From: Symbiodinium natans
Taxonomy: Eukaryota; Sar; Dinophyceae; Suessiales; Symbiodiniaceae
DNA: 64,000 bases
Direction of reading: 5' to 3'
NCBI GenBank assembly: GCA_905221605.1
Contig: CAJNDS010000535.1
Coordinates: 298,501 to 362,500 of the forward strand
The position numbers were made by a program, and so were the translations under genes. This document shows, one piece after another, positions 40,248 through 50,760 of this stretch (position 1 is its first letter; the number at the start of each line of letters is the position of its first letter). The notes beneath the pieces are model-generated. The model made no database searches and was not told the origin of the DNA. It was given only the letters and a program-made list of their open reading frames with translations.

Positions 40248-40667
40248 GTTCGGTTTTCGAAGGTTCCTCTATAGGTTCCTCTGTATTAGGGCTCCTTTAA
40301 GACTTAGCAGGGCTTCAGGATTTGCGGTTTATAGGGTTTAGGGTTGAGGAGGGATCCGGGGAAAAATACATGTGATGCGTTCCAAGTGTTAGGGGAGTCG
40401 ATGGGTGGGTGGGTACTTATCAGTCGCCTGGCGAGTTGCTTGACTAGTGAAGCTGAACATCAGATGCTGAATCCTAAATCCCCAATAACATGAGTACTTC
40501 TTTTCGGAATACTTATTCTCCATTATAGTTGAGGGCACGTTCTCAGGAAGAAACTCTAAACCCTTACACCCGAAACTGTCCGATGCTGCCGGGGGAGGGG
40601 GGCGGGCGCCATCAAGGCGCACAACCCAAAACCCTAAACCCTAAACCCGAAACAACCTCGACGACAG

Positions 40668-40721
40668 GCTGCCGACATGGCGCCAGCGCCGGCCACATGC
40701 TTCGAGCGTCCGGGTCCTCAG
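40668..40721 (+). CDS. Exon AADMAPAPATCFERPGPQ
   Basis: CCCTAAA block, acceptor CTCGACGACAG|, donor CCTCAG|GTCATT, phase 0 to 0, 18 codons. TTTAGGG repeats follow from 40766. Confidence 0.5.
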
Positions 40722-41068
40722 GTCATTTTGAGTCTGTTTCTAATAGTTCAGGTAGTCCTTAGTGGGTTCAGGGTTTAGGGTTTAGGTTTAGGGTTTAGGG
40801 TTTAGGTTTTAGGATTTTGGGCCCTTAAAAGGGGACTCCTTGGCCCATGTAACTACCCTAAGATACTGGGTAATTTTGAATTTCGGGCGTGCCCCAAACC
40901 CGAAATCATAAACAGGGTTTAGGGAATAGGGTTTCGGGGCAGATGGGGTTTCGGGCTTAGGGCCTTATGGGTTTAGGGTTTGCGTTTAGGGTTTAGGGCT
41001 TAGTGTTTAGGGGGCTGTTCACATGCCTTCTTGGGGTTTATTAAGTGTTTGAGAACTCCAAGATTCAG

Positions 41069-41113
41069 GTTTCTGTGTTTGATTGTGCTGAGACTCGCGA
41101 GAAGCCAGCTTGA
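41069..41113 (+). CDS. Small candidate terminal exon
   Basis: Acceptor CAAGATTCAG|. Reads VSVFDCAETREKPA, then TGA at 41111-41113, followed by a CCCTAAA array. Modest support. Confidence 0.35.
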   Translation, partial: VSVFDCAETREKPA

Positions 41114-41846
41114 TTTTCAGCTTCTCAACCCTAAACCCTAAACCCTAAACCCTAACTCCTAACCCCTAAACCCTAAACCCTAAACCTCAAAAAACCCTTA
41201 GCTCTCAGGGCTCCAGCCTTTGTGGGCTTTAGGGCTTACAGTTTTGAGTTTAGAACCCCTCACCCCTACCCCCCCCCCCCCCCCCCCCACCAAACCCTAA
41301 ACCCCAAACCCCGAAACCCTAAACCCTAAACCCTAACCCCTACCCCCTCAAGGCTTCTTCACTCCAGACCTCACCCAGAAGCCCAGCCCTAAGACGTACA
41401 CCCCAAACCCTCCTAGACCCTAAACCCAAAACCCTAAACCCTAAACCCTGAACTCCTTGATTCAAGAGGTCATAGGCATGGTACCTTTGTCCTCAGCGTT
41501 TTTGGATTATAGGGCTTAAAAATTGTTTAACTTCCTGGCAAACCTCTGTACCCCTAAAAAAACTAAATGCCTAAATCCCCGCAGCCCCAGAACCTACCCT
41601 CAAGCCCCTGGCCCAAGGCCTAAAAACAAGCCCTCAATCCCCTCTCCAATGCCAAACGCTAAGCCGCCTAAAGCCCTCTTAATGAACCCCTAAACCCGGA
41701 ACCCCAAACCCTAAACCCCAAACCCTAAACCCCAAACCCCAAACCCTCAACCCCAAACCCTCAACCGCCCAAACCCTAAACCCTAAACCCTAAACCCCAA
41801 ACCCAAAGCCCCAAACCCGAAACCCCAAACCCGTGAGCGGGCTCAG

Positions 41847-41953
41847 GAAGCGAGCCGCCTGCAGCCCCAGCGCCTGAGGCGCCCAAGCCCCACAAGGAGA
41901 AGAAGAAAAAGAAGAAGGAGGCTCTGCCAGCCTGGGAACCGACTGAAGCCTAA
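41847..41953 (+). CDS. Lys-rich exon, APEAPKPHKEKKKKKK type
   Basis: Acceptor AGCGGGCTCAG|. Reads SEPPAAPAPEAPKPHK, a run of Lys, then EALPAWEPTEA. It stops at TAA unless a GC donor (GACTGAA|GCC) is used. A near copy of its end (CCTGGGAACCGAATGAAGCC) occurs at 42422. First of four related Lys-rich exons (also 44395, 45903, 47200). Confidence 0.55.
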
Positions 41954-41970
41954 ACCTCGGCTGACACATG

Positions 41971-42050
41971 GGGGGATTCCGATAATGGGGAGTGCCTTTT
42001 CCTTATTCAGGGGGGATTCCGATAATGGGGAGTGCCTTTTCCTTATTCTA
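41971..42050. repeat. 40-bp exact tandem duplication
   Basis: Two copies, nearly identical, of a unit starting GGGGGATTCCGATAATGGGG and ending CCTTTTCCTTATTC. Recent local duplication within an intron. Confidence 0.95.
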
Positions 42051-42482
42051 AGGCATCCTCCTATTTTGGTCTTTCTGGGGTCCCTTTTTATAGTAAACCC
42101 CCATGTGCCCTCCACAACTCTCGTCCCGAGTACAGTAGGGTTTATGGAGCAGAAGCCCTTTCAAGGTTCATTTAGTCTTCAAGGTAAGCCAAGAGTTCCA
42201 CGGGTGAGCGCCCTACACCCTAAACCCTAAACCCCAAGGGTTCCATGAACAAAGGCGGGGCTTCTGGGTTTAAGCTCTAGGATTGTGGTCTGCCATTCGC
42301 TGTGGATGCTTTGAGGGTTGAGGGTTAATTTATGGTCAAGGGTTTAGGGTTTAGAGTTTAGGGTTTCAGGGTTTAGAGCTGAGGGTTGAGGGTTGAGAGT
42401 TTTGAAGCATCCTTCTGTCCAGCCTGGGAACCGAATGAAGCCTAAAACTCGCATGATACAGGGGGATGTATGTCCATTCCAG

Positions 42483-42533
42483 AACGGCTTTGCTCTCGCT
42501 GCCCAAATCGGCTGCTGGATTACGTCGACGCAG
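42483..42533 (+). CDS. Exon NGFALAAQIGCWITSTQ
   Basis: Acceptor GTCCATTCCAG|, donor GACGCAG|GTTCCG, phase 0 to 0, 17 codons. Confidence 0.5.
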
Positions 42534-42840
42534 GTTCCGAATTCCAAACCCTAAATCCTGAACACCTCAGGAACAGTCTGAAGCTCTTTCACAGCGCGAA
42601 GTTCCCTCCACCAGCCTAGGCACTGATAGCCCAAACACCCAAAACCTCAGCCACTGTTGTGTGTGTGGGGTTAAGGGTTTAGGTACCCTAAACCCTAAGC
42701 CCCAAACCTCAAGGGATGAAGACTCGTACCCCTAAGGTAGTCTAGACCCTAAAGCACTCCTCGTATGGCCCTCATACTGCCTTAAGGACCTTTAAACCGG
42801 ATCCCCAAAACGCAAGGGGGCAACCTCAAGGATCCAAGGT

Positions 42841-43050
42841 AACCCTAAACCCTAAACCCTAAACCCTAAACCCTAAACCCTAAACCCTAAACCCTAAACC
42901 CTAAACCCTAAACCCTAAACCCTAAACCCTAAACCCTAGACCCTAGACCCTAGACCCTAGACCCTAGACCCTAGACCCTAAACCCTAAACCCTAAACCCT
43001 AACCCTAAACCCTAAACCCTAAACCCTAAACCCTAAACCCTAAACCCTAA
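42841..43050. repeat. CCCTAAA array with CCCTAGA block
   Basis: Perfect CCCTAAA heptamers, a block of six CCCTAGA units (42937-42980), then CCCTAAA again. The clustered variant shows spread by local duplication rather than random mutation. Confidence 0.95.
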
Positions 43051-43193
43051 ACCGACTAGCCCGAAACCCTAATTAAGACCCGGAACCCTAAACCCCCAAA
43101 CCCCTGAACCCTAAACCCTAAACCATGAACCCTAACCCCTAAACCCCTAAACCCCTAAACCCCTAAACCAAACCCCTAAGCTCTCTACGGCAG

Positions 43194-43258
43194 GCTGGCG
43201 AGGCGGCCCCGGCGCCAGCGCCTCCCCCAGCAGCGGTCAATGGCCGCCAGCTCAGGAG
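43194..43258 (+). CDS. Pro/Ala-rich exon, duplicate A
   Basis: Acceptor CTCTACGGCAG|, donor CAGGAG|GTTTAGGG. Reads AGEAAPAPAPPPAAVNGR, then QLR. Nearly identical in sequence and phase to 45119-45195; flanking intron bases (CTCTxxAxGCAG, CTCAGGAGGTTT) match too. Confidence 0.65.
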
Positions 43259-44394
43259 GTTTAGGGTTTAGGATTAGGGTTTAGGGTTTAGGGTTTAGGG
43301 TTTAGGGGTTAGGGTTTAGAATTTAGGTTTAGGGTTTAGAATTTAGGGTTTAGGGTTTAGAGTTCAGGGTTCAGGGTTTAGGGTTTAGGGCTTTTTGAGG
43401 TCGTGCTTTTGGTTTTTGGGGCTTGGGGCTTTGATCTTACACTCCCTGCCCTAAACCCGAATATAAACTCTAACTGACCCCAAAATGCTACCAAACCTTG
43501 GGAAGACTCAGGGTAGCAACCCTACACCCTAGCCTAAACCCCCAAACACTAAACCCCAAACGTGGGATCCGTGGAGGCTTTCGCGGTTTAGGGTTGGTGT
43601 TGGGGTTTGGTTTGGGGCTTAAAGCCTGAGGTGTTTGAGGACTGCATGTGTCGAACTCCCTGGAGTCTGTAGATCAAAGCATAAAGACTCGCGCCCCTAA
43701 TTAAAGTTGTACCCCTCAAGGTTCCCCTTACTGTACTCCCAATATGGGCCCATTAGAGGGCATCTTGTAAAGCCTAAACCCTAGACCCTAAAGCCTAAAC
43801 CCTAAACCCTAAACCCTAAACCCTTACACCCTAAGCCCTAAGCCCTAAGCCCTAAGCCCTAAGCCCTAAGCCCTAAACCCTAAACCCTAAACTAAACCCT
43901 AAACCCTAAATAAACCCTAAACCCTAACCCCTAAACCCCTCCCCCCCCTCCCTCCCAAGCCCTGAACCCTGGCAAGCCCTCCCCGACCTTGAAGCCTTGC
44001 CTTATAGGGATGGGTGGTTCAGGGTTAGGGCTTAGGCTTAGGGTTTAGGGTTTAATGAGAGGGTGGTGGTGATAGGGTAGGGGGTGAGGCATCTAGGGTT
44101 CAACCCTGTAATCCTTGCACCATCAGCTCGACAAAAACCCACTCTACCCCTAAACACTAAACCCTAAACCCTAAACCCCACGGAGGAAATATTCGACATA
44201 CCCCTGGGGCATACCCTTCAAAGGGGTATGGTAAAATCCTTCCTTAGAACCTCCTTTCATAGGTCAAGGTATGGGGCCCTAAACCCTAAACCCTAAACCC
44301 TGAACCCTGAACCCTGAACCCTAAACCCTAGGCAGTACACTCAGTTCAGGATTTCGTTTTTGTTTCGCGGTGCCGCAGAGGTACTGCGCTTCAG

Positions 44395-44466
44395 CAGCCG
44401 CAGCCTGTCAAGGAGAAGAAGAAAAAGAAGGCCCCCTTCTCCCTTCGATTTATTGAGAAAGCCTGA
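44395..44466 (+). CDS. Lys-rich exon, duplicate A
   Basis: Acceptor TGCGCTTCAG|. Reads QPQPVKEKKKKKAPFS, then LRFIEKA and TGA. Homologous to 45903-45950, which has a clean donor; here the donor seems lost, so the copy may read through into intron. Confidence 0.5.
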   Translation, partial: QPQPVKEKKKKKAPFSLRFIEKA

Positions 44467-45118
44467 ACCTGGTGACCTGTCTGCAGGTCGTCCCTGGGGT
44501 CCGGGAGCTCAAAAACCCACCACCAAACCTCAACCCTAGCCCCTTTCCTCCCACCCCCCCCTGGTCCCCCCTGGCCCCCCTGGCCCTTCTGCCCCCACCC
44601 TGACTTTTCTGCCCGCTTGAACCCCTGACCACTCTCCCTCTTAAAGGACAGGGGTGGGAAGTGGGAATTTGGGGGATTAGCCCGAAACCCTAAAAGGAGA
44701 AAAGTTGGGTGGATGCCTGCATAAGAGGGGGTGGGAAAAATAGAACAACCCAACCTTTCTGGTTGTGGTCTAAACCCTAAACCCTAAACCCTGAACCCTG
44801 AACCCTGAACCCTGAACCCTGGCCCTGAACCCTGAACCTTGAGCCCTGAACCTGAACCCTGAACTCATGCGCGACACCCTTGGGGGGCTTGGGGGGAACT
44901 CTTGGCATGCACCCTTAGGCAATAGGGAATGTACTTTTGGGACGCGCAAACTTGGGCTTCCCTCCTCCCCAAACCCTAAACCCTCAAACAACTCAACCAA
45001 AGATCCTTACGCTAGTGCCTCAACCCTAATCCCTAAACCTTAAACCCTAAACCCTATAAACCCCTAACCCCTAAACCCTAACCACCCCCCCCCCCCCCCG
45101 CTAGACTCTCTAAAGCAG

Positions 45119-45195
45119 GCTGCCGAGACGGCCCCGGCCCCAGTGCCGGCGCCGGCGCCTCCCCCAGCCGCGGTCAATGGCCCCAAGCTCAGGAG
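45119..45195 (+). CDS. Pro/Ala-rich exon, duplicate B
   Basis: Acceptor TCTCTAAAGCAG|, donor CAGGAG|GTTTCG. Reads ETAPAPVPAPAPPPAAVN and GPKLR. Second copy of 43194-43258, four codons longer in the Pro/Ala run. Confidence 0.65.
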
Positions 45196-45902
45196 GTTTC
45201 GAAGCCCTAAACCCTAAACCTAGGGTTTCGGGTTGGGTTTAGGGTTTAGGGGTTAGGGGTTAGGGGTTACGGGTTAGGGGTTTACGGTTTACGGTTTACG
45301 GTTTCGGGTTTAGGGTTTAGGGCATAGGGTTTAGACTTTTCAACTCCGCCAGGCAAAGCCCATCCTCCCCGACAGGATAACTTGGATCCTCAAAGGGCTT
45401 AGGCTTATAAGAAATGGTGATAGGGGTTTAGGGTTTAGGGCTTAGGGCTTAGGGCTTACGGCTTACGGCTTAGGGCTACTACGATTTGCTTAAGAACCCC
45501 AAAAGAATACAAGATCAGATTCCCTATACTCCCCTTAGTAGGGAAGAAAATGTTTTTGTGTTTTGGGGGGTTCTTAAGCAAATAGTAGGTTAGGGGGTTT
45601 GGGTTCTTGGGCTAAGCCAAAGATTCAGCCAGCCCCTTCGACCCCTAAACTAGACCCTAAACCCCCAAACCCTAAACTCCAAACCCCATAGCCCTAAACC
45701 CCGAACGCCATAGCCCTAAACCACACTAAGCCCTAAACCCCAAACCCCAAACCCCAAACTTTAAACCCTAAACCCTAAACCCTAAACCCTAAACCCTAAA
45801 CCCTAAACCCTAAACCCTAAACCCTAAACCGCAGCTCAAGGTGAATAGAATAGAAGCCCTACGCCCAGTTCATGATTTCGGAGATGAGGTGCAGCGCTTC
45901 AG

Positions 45903-45950
45903 CAGCCGAAGCCTGTCAAAGAGAAGAAGCAAAAGAAGGCCTTTGACTGG
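45903..45950 (+). CDS. Lys-rich exon, duplicate B
   Basis: Acceptor AGCGCTTCAG|, donor GACTGG|GTTTAGGG, phase 0 to 0. Encodes QPKPVKEKKQKKAFDW. A long TTTAGGG array (45951-46075) follows. Confidence 0.65.
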
Positions 45951-46075
45951 GTTTAGGGTTTAGGGTTTAGGGTTTAGGGTTTAGGGTTTAGGGGTTAGGG
46001 TTTAGGGTTTAGGGTTTAGGGTTTAGGGTTTAGGGTTTAGGGTTTAGGGGTTAGGGTTTAGGGTTTCGGGTTTAG
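45951..46075. repeat. TTTAGGG array at intron start
   Basis: About 18 heptamers with a few GGTTAGGG slips, starting exactly at the donor of the 45903-45950 exon. Confidence 0.95.
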
Positions 46076-46566
46076 GGAAGCCCTAACTCCTAACCCTAAA
46101 CCCTATTGGCATAAACCCTGAACCCGACGCCCTAAACGTTGTGAGCGACACCTGTCGGGGGCTGGAGTCTCCAGTGCTTGTCACCCGAAACCCTAAACCC
46201 TAAATCCTAAACCCTAAACCCTAACCGCATCCACCCCTTAGGGAATGGAATTTAGAGTATCTCGGTCTTTCGGGACAGGTTTACTTCAGTCCCAAGCCCA
46301 TAAACATGTATAGAAACTTGACCTTCCCTCAACCTCTAACCCTACACCCTAAACCCTAAACCCGAAACCCTAACACTGTAGGGCAGGGTTTTCCCTCTAA
46401 ACCCTAAACCCTAGGGGTTTAGAAGTTCAGGTTCGGAGTCGGCGCCTTACGCAGTCGGCTTCTGGGATTCCGTGCTTTAGGCCGTAGGTCGCCTATGGTC
46501 TCCTTCGAGACTAGGTCTAGGGTTTAGGGTTTAGGGTTTAGGGCCTAAGGTATGTCGTTGTCAGCA

Positions 46567-46674
46567 TCTACGACCCAGAGTAGGCCCTTGTTCCCTTTGC
46601 TTTTGGGCTTTCGGTTACTGTACCTTCTAAGCCCCTTTAGACTTTTTGTATTCAAGGGTTACTCTTGGGTCTAG
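46567..46674 (+). mobile_element. MITE-like element B, copy
   Basis: CTACGACCCAGAGTAGGCCC at the left and AGGGTTACTCTTGGGTCTAG at the right form an imperfect terminal inverted repeat of about 20 bp. No coding potential. A CCCTAAA array follows at once. Confidence 0.65.
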
Positions 46675-47199
46675 TCATACAAAACCCTAAACCCTAAACC
46701 CTAAACCCTAAACCCTAAACCCTAAACCCTAAACCCTAAACCCTACAAAGCCCGGTCACCTCCATGTATGGCCTTAAGGATTGAGAAAGCTAAGGGCTCA
46801 GGGGTTCGGATTTCGGGACCTTGGGTCTCCCACGTCAATGGCAAGCCACGAAACCCTAAACCCTAAACCCTAAACCCTAAACCCTAAACCCTAAACCTTG
46901 CTGGACGCCTTCGGCGTTCGCTCAATGGAGTGTGCTTGGGCCTGACCCTGAAGTTTGCAAGCTGGCAACAGTTGCCCTGGAAATTGCCTGGCCCTAAACC
47001 CTAAACCCTAAGCCCAAAACCCTTCTTGTGATGAGCTGGGTTTCCGGATCACCCTGATGATTCCGCGCCAAGGCTTGCTCACATGAACAAAACGTCGATG
47101 ATTCAATGTGCTCGCTAGGGGCCCCCCCCCCCCCCCCTTCCCTCCCCCCCCGCCCCTCTCGCTCCCCCCTGGCCCTAAATGAATGTTTATAAACCCGAG

Positions 47200-47254
47200 T
47201 TCTCCTGAGGAGAAGAAAGAGAAGAAAAAGAAGGACCAGGCCGGCTGGTTCAAG
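47200..47254 (+). CDS. Lys-rich exon ending DQAGWFK
   Basis: Acceptor AAACCCGAG|, donor TTCAAG|GTTTGG. Reads SPEEKKEKKKKDQAGWFK. Related to the other Lys-rich exons (KEKKxKK..W). Ends in phase 0 and joins 47547. Confidence 0.6.
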
Positions 47255-47546
47255 GTTTGGACTTAACGGTTTTGAGGTTATGAGGTGCTTTCAGGGTTTG
47301 GGGTTTCTGGTTGCAGATTTAGGGTTTAGGGTTTATCTAGGGCTTAGGGTTGGCAAAGCAACTTATACTTCCTTGAGAGCTTCGCTTCGCTGGGAAAGTT
47401 CCCCAAAAGAGCCGCAAATCTCATGTTAGGCCCCCTCAACAAAAAGCGCAGAAGGTACCCCGAAGACCCTAAACCCGAAACCCTAAACCCTAAACCCTAA
47501 ACCCTAAACCCTAAACCCTAAACCCTAAACCCTAAACCCTAAACAG

Positions 47547-47654
47547 GACAAAGCCCTTGTCTTGAATGGGGATGCGGATGCAGAGATCTCTGGCAAGGCA
47601 GCACGACCACGAGTTTACAATCAGATGTTAAAGCCCAAAACCCTAACCCCCAAG
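47547..47654 (+). CDS. Exon DKALVLNGDADAEISGK
   Basis: CCCTAAA array running straight into CCTAAACAG|, donor CCCAAG|GTTTAGGG, phase 0 to 0, 36 codons. Reads DKALVLNGDADAEISG, KAARPRVYNQMLK and PKTLTPK. The cleanest example where the array itself forms the acceptor context. Confidence 0.65.
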
Positions 47655-47869
47655 GTTTAGGGTTTGGGGTCTAGGGTTTAGGGTTTAGGGTTAAACCGTC
47701 AAGCCTTTCTTGCTCTTGTTACTGTGCTCAGAGCTTCTGCCCAGGTAGTGTACCTTCCAAGCACTACTCTGGGGTGTAGGGTGAACGGTAGCTGTTCATG
47801 CTCTATTTCCAGGGTCAGCCTACACCCTAAACCCTAACCCCCTCAGCCCTCAACCCTACCCCAAATGAG

Positions 47870-47928
47870 CCGAAGACGAGCCTAAGCCACGGAGCCCGCG
47901 CAAAGCAGCACTCCTGGAAGCTTTTGGG
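47870..47928 (+). CDS. Exon EDEPKPRSPRKAALLEAFG
   Basis: Acceptor CCCAAATGAG|, donor TTTGGG|GTAGGATTTAGG. Reads EDEPKPRSPRKAALLEAF. The phase with 47654 does not fit without a further micro-exon. Confidence 0.5.
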
Positions 47929-48330
47929 GTAGGATTTAGGGGTTGGGGGTTGGGGTTGAGGCGGCCTGTGCAAGTCAGCAACGTATCATTCCGCACACCC
48001 TCAGCCCACACCATGTTGAAATTAACCTTAACGCTCTAAAAACCCTAAACCCTAAACCCTGCTAGACTCTAGAATGTCAGGAAACCCCAGGCCCTGTGCC
48101 CCAAATCACGTATCCCTAAACCCCTGAACCACCAAATGCCAAACCGTAGTGCCCTCTAGAGCACAAGGGTTTCAAGGCTTCAGGGGTTTAGGGTTTCAGC
48201 GTTTAAGGCCCGAACCCTAAACCCTAAACCCTAAACCCTAAACCCTACACCCTAAACCCTAAACCCTAAACCCTAAACCCTACTTCAAGGGTTTCTGAGG
48301 TTCCTCAAAACCCTAGGCCAGCCTCAACAG

Positions 48331-48366
48331 GTGGTTGAGCCCTACACATTGGATGCACCCTTTAGG
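48331..48366 (+). CDS. Exon VVEPYTLDAPFR
   Basis: Acceptor AGCCTCAACAG|, donor TTTAGG|GTTTAGGG, phase 0 to 0. Joins 48415 across an apparent 48-nt pure TTTAGGG intron. Confidence 0.55.
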
Positions 48367-48414
48367 GTTTAGGGTTTAGGGTTTAGGGTTTAGGGTTTAG
48401 GGTTTAGGGTTTAG

Positions 48415-48462
48415 GTTTCAACTAAAGGCCTGATGCTTGGTTCTGCTGGGAGATCAACCGGG
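48415..48462 (+). CDS. Exon VSTKGLMLGSAGRSTG
   Basis: Acceptor is the TTTAG that ends a TTTAGGG array, donor ACCGGG|GTAAGC is near consensus. Phase 0 to 0. Joins both neighbours. Confidence 0.6.
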
Positions 48463-48781
48463 GTAAGCCCAATTTGGCAGTGCACAAGCCCTCAACCCTC
48501 AACCCTAAACCCAAAACCCAAAACCCTAAACCCAAACCCTAAACCCGAAATGGTTGAGGGTTCAAGGGCCGAGCTTCACGTCTTTAGGGTTATGGTGTGG
48601 GGCTTTCGGCTTTGCAGTGCTACGGTTTACGCTTCAAGCCGAAAACCCAAGAGCCTAAACTTCAAGCCCTACTCCCTGAACACTAAAGTTCAGCACCCTG
48701 AACCCTAAACCCTAGCCCTAGACCCAAAATCCTAAACCCCAAACCCAAAGGTTCGCGTCAAACTCTCCTGTGGGCCGCCAG

Positions 48782-48851
48782 GACGTGGTCGCCGGTGTCG
48801 ATGTGGAGCCCGAGGTGACCAATGCTGGCGCCAACCTCGGCTTCGCTTCGG
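48782..48851 (+). CDS. Exon DVVAGVDVEPEVTNAG
   Basis: Acceptor TGGGCCGCCAG|, donor CTTCGG|GTGTAGGG. Reads VVAGVDVEPEVTNAGAN and LGFAS, plus one base, which pairs with the two-base start of 50438. Confidence 0.6.
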
Positions 48852-49386
48852 GTGTAGGGTTTAGGGTTTGGGGTTTGGGGTTTGGGGTTAGGGTTTGCGG
48901 TAAGGGTTTCGGGTTTAGGGTTAAGGTTTAGGGTTCAGGGTTCAGGCTTTAGTGAGGATCATTTCAGAGTTGGCAACATGCACCCTAAACTTGGGATATT
49001 ACAGCCTGATTTTACTGCTTAGTAGGGCATATGGACCATAGAAAACCGGCAACCTTCAACCCCAAACACACAAAAGCGTGTGACGTTAAACCCGGCACCT
49101 CGACTCCCTTGGCTCCAACTAAACCCTGAACCCAAAGCCCTAAAACCCTGGAACCCTAGAACCCCAGAACCCTAAACCCCAGAACCCTAAACCCTAGAAC
49201 CCTAAACCCTAAGACTTAAGACCCTAGAACCCTAAACCCCTAAACCCTAGAACCCTAAACCCTAAGCCCTAATCCCTGGAACCCTAAACCCTAAGCCCTA
49301 ATCCCTGGAACCCTAAACCCTAAACCCTAACCCTAAACCCGGTGGCTTGCAGCCTCATAGCCCTCGACCCTGGGTTGTACCTTTCA

Positions 49387-49655
49387 GCACCCTTTAGGGT
49401 TTAGGGTTTAGGGTTTAGGGTTTAGGGTTTAGGGTTTAGGGTTTAGGGTTTAGGGTTTAGGGGTTTAGGGTTTAGGGTTTAGGGTTTTAGGGTTTTAGGG
49501 TTTTAGGGTTTTAGGGTTTTAGGGTTTTAGGGTTTTAGGGTTTTAGGGTTTAGGGTTTTAGGGTTTTAGGGCTTTAGGGTTTTAGGGTTCTAGGGTTTTA
49601 GGGTTTCAGGGTTTTAGGGTTTTAGGGTTCTAGGGTTTTAGAGTTTTAGGGTTTA
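49387..49655. repeat. Long TTTAGGG array changing to TTTTAGGG
   Basis: About 12 heptamers followed by about 20 octamers TTTTAGGG with scattered point changes. The second clear heptamer-to-octamer transition in the window. Confidence 0.95.
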
Positions 49656-49827
49656 GGGTTTCGGGGCATGGGTTTAGCGCTTAGTTTAGGTCCTTCCCTA
49701 AACCCTAAACCCTCTTTCGGTTTAGGGTGTAGAGTTGTGATTAAGACCAGGCATATGTGGGTGGTGGACGATTTCGTGCAGTCGACCCTAAACCCGAAAG
49801 CCTAAACCCTAGACCCTATGAGCCCCT

Positions 49828-50184
49828 CAATTTAGCTTAGAGGATTGTCGCAAGTGCGTCGGTGGAGAGCACATCAATGTTTCCGAACTCCGCTCTATTG
49901 AGCTTGCAGAGCGCGCTGCTGCGAACGAATCTGCACGCAGCAGGCCGATTATCGGTGGTGACAGTCAGGTTGCCATTGCGGCTTGCGTGAAGGGGAGGTC
50001 ATCGAGTTTGAAACTGAACGGCCAGCTGCGGCGCATGTTGCCTAATGTATTGGGCATTTCGCTGTACCCCCCGATATTTTTGGATCCCTTCAGCCGTAAA
50101 CATGTGGCCGATGATCCGACTCGAGTCAGGGTCATAAGAAAACTTCATGGGGTGCTTCCCAGTTGGGTCTATCCAGAATGGTGA
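49828..50184 (+). pseudogene. Retroelement RNase H-like fragment
   Basis: An uninterrupted frame of 118 codons after TGA 49825-49827, ending TAG... at TGA 50182-50184. Key parts: HINVSELRSIELAERAAA (strand/helix with the catalytic-type Glu), IIGGDSQVAIAACVKGR (second acidic residue in GGDSQVA), SSLKLNGQLRRMLPNVLG, and a tail HVADDPTRVRV. This order resembles the RNase H-like domain of dinoflagellate retroelements (HINxxELxA...xDSQVALGxxxKGRSSSxxLN...N/VADxPTR); family resemblance is from memory. Upstream RT is absent and repeats surround it, so it is a truncated insertion inside the intron between 48851 and 50438. Confidence 0.65.
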
Positions 50185-50437
50185 GCTCATACGTGCAAGC
50201 CCTGCACCCTGGAAGCCCTCTGAGCCCGAAACCCTATAAGCCCTAAACCCCAAACCTTAAGCCTGAAGCCCCCAACCCTAAACCCCACAGGCCAAACCCT
50301 AAACCCCAAACCCTAAACCCCAAACCTGAAACCCCAAACCCTAAACTCTAAACCCCAAACACCAAATCCTAAACCCCAAACCTGAAACCCTAAACCCCAA
50401 ATCCTAAACCCTAAACCCCAAACCCCAAACATGCGAG

Positions 50438-50499
50438 GTGGCGCGGCCGTTGCGGCGGAGCCGCAGTTCGTACCGAAGTCCATCCTGCGGACTAGCAAG
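50438..50499 (+). CDS. Exon with PKSILR motif, copy 1
   Basis: CCCCAAA-type array, acceptor ACATGCGAG|, donor AGCAAG|GTGGGG. Reads GAAVAAEPQFVPKSILR, then TSK. Starts with two bases, ends in phase 0, the same phases as the two later PKSILR exons. Joins 48851 in phase. Confidence 0.65.
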
Positions 50500-50760
50500 G
50501 TGGGGTTTTGGGTTTGGGGTTTAGGGTTTCGGGTTTCGGGTTTGGGGTTTAGGGTTTAGGGTTTCGGGTTTCGGGTTTGGGGTTTCGGGTTTCGGGTTTG
50601 GGGTTTAGGGTTTCGGGTTTCGGGTTTAGGGTTTCGGGTTTGGGGTTTGGGGTTTAGGGTTTCGGGTTTAGGGTTTGGGGTTGAGGGTTTAGGGTATGGG
50701 GTTTGGGGTTTAGGGTTTGGGGTTTAGGGGTTCAGGGTTTGGGGTTTGGGGGTTAGGGTT
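50500..50760. repeat. Mixed TTTAGGG/TTTCGGG/TTTGGGG array
   Basis: Interleaved heptamer variants (TTTAGGG, TTTCGGG, TTTGGGG) over about 250 bp following the first PKSILR exon. The mix suggests a recombining rather than a freshly added array. Confidence 0.9.

Noticed and set aside
44391-44753. Minus-strand ORF of 120 codons
   Set aside because: It is antisense to the Lys-rich exon 44395-44466 and to Pro/Gly-rich low complexity; the + strand exon has a homologue and splice sites.
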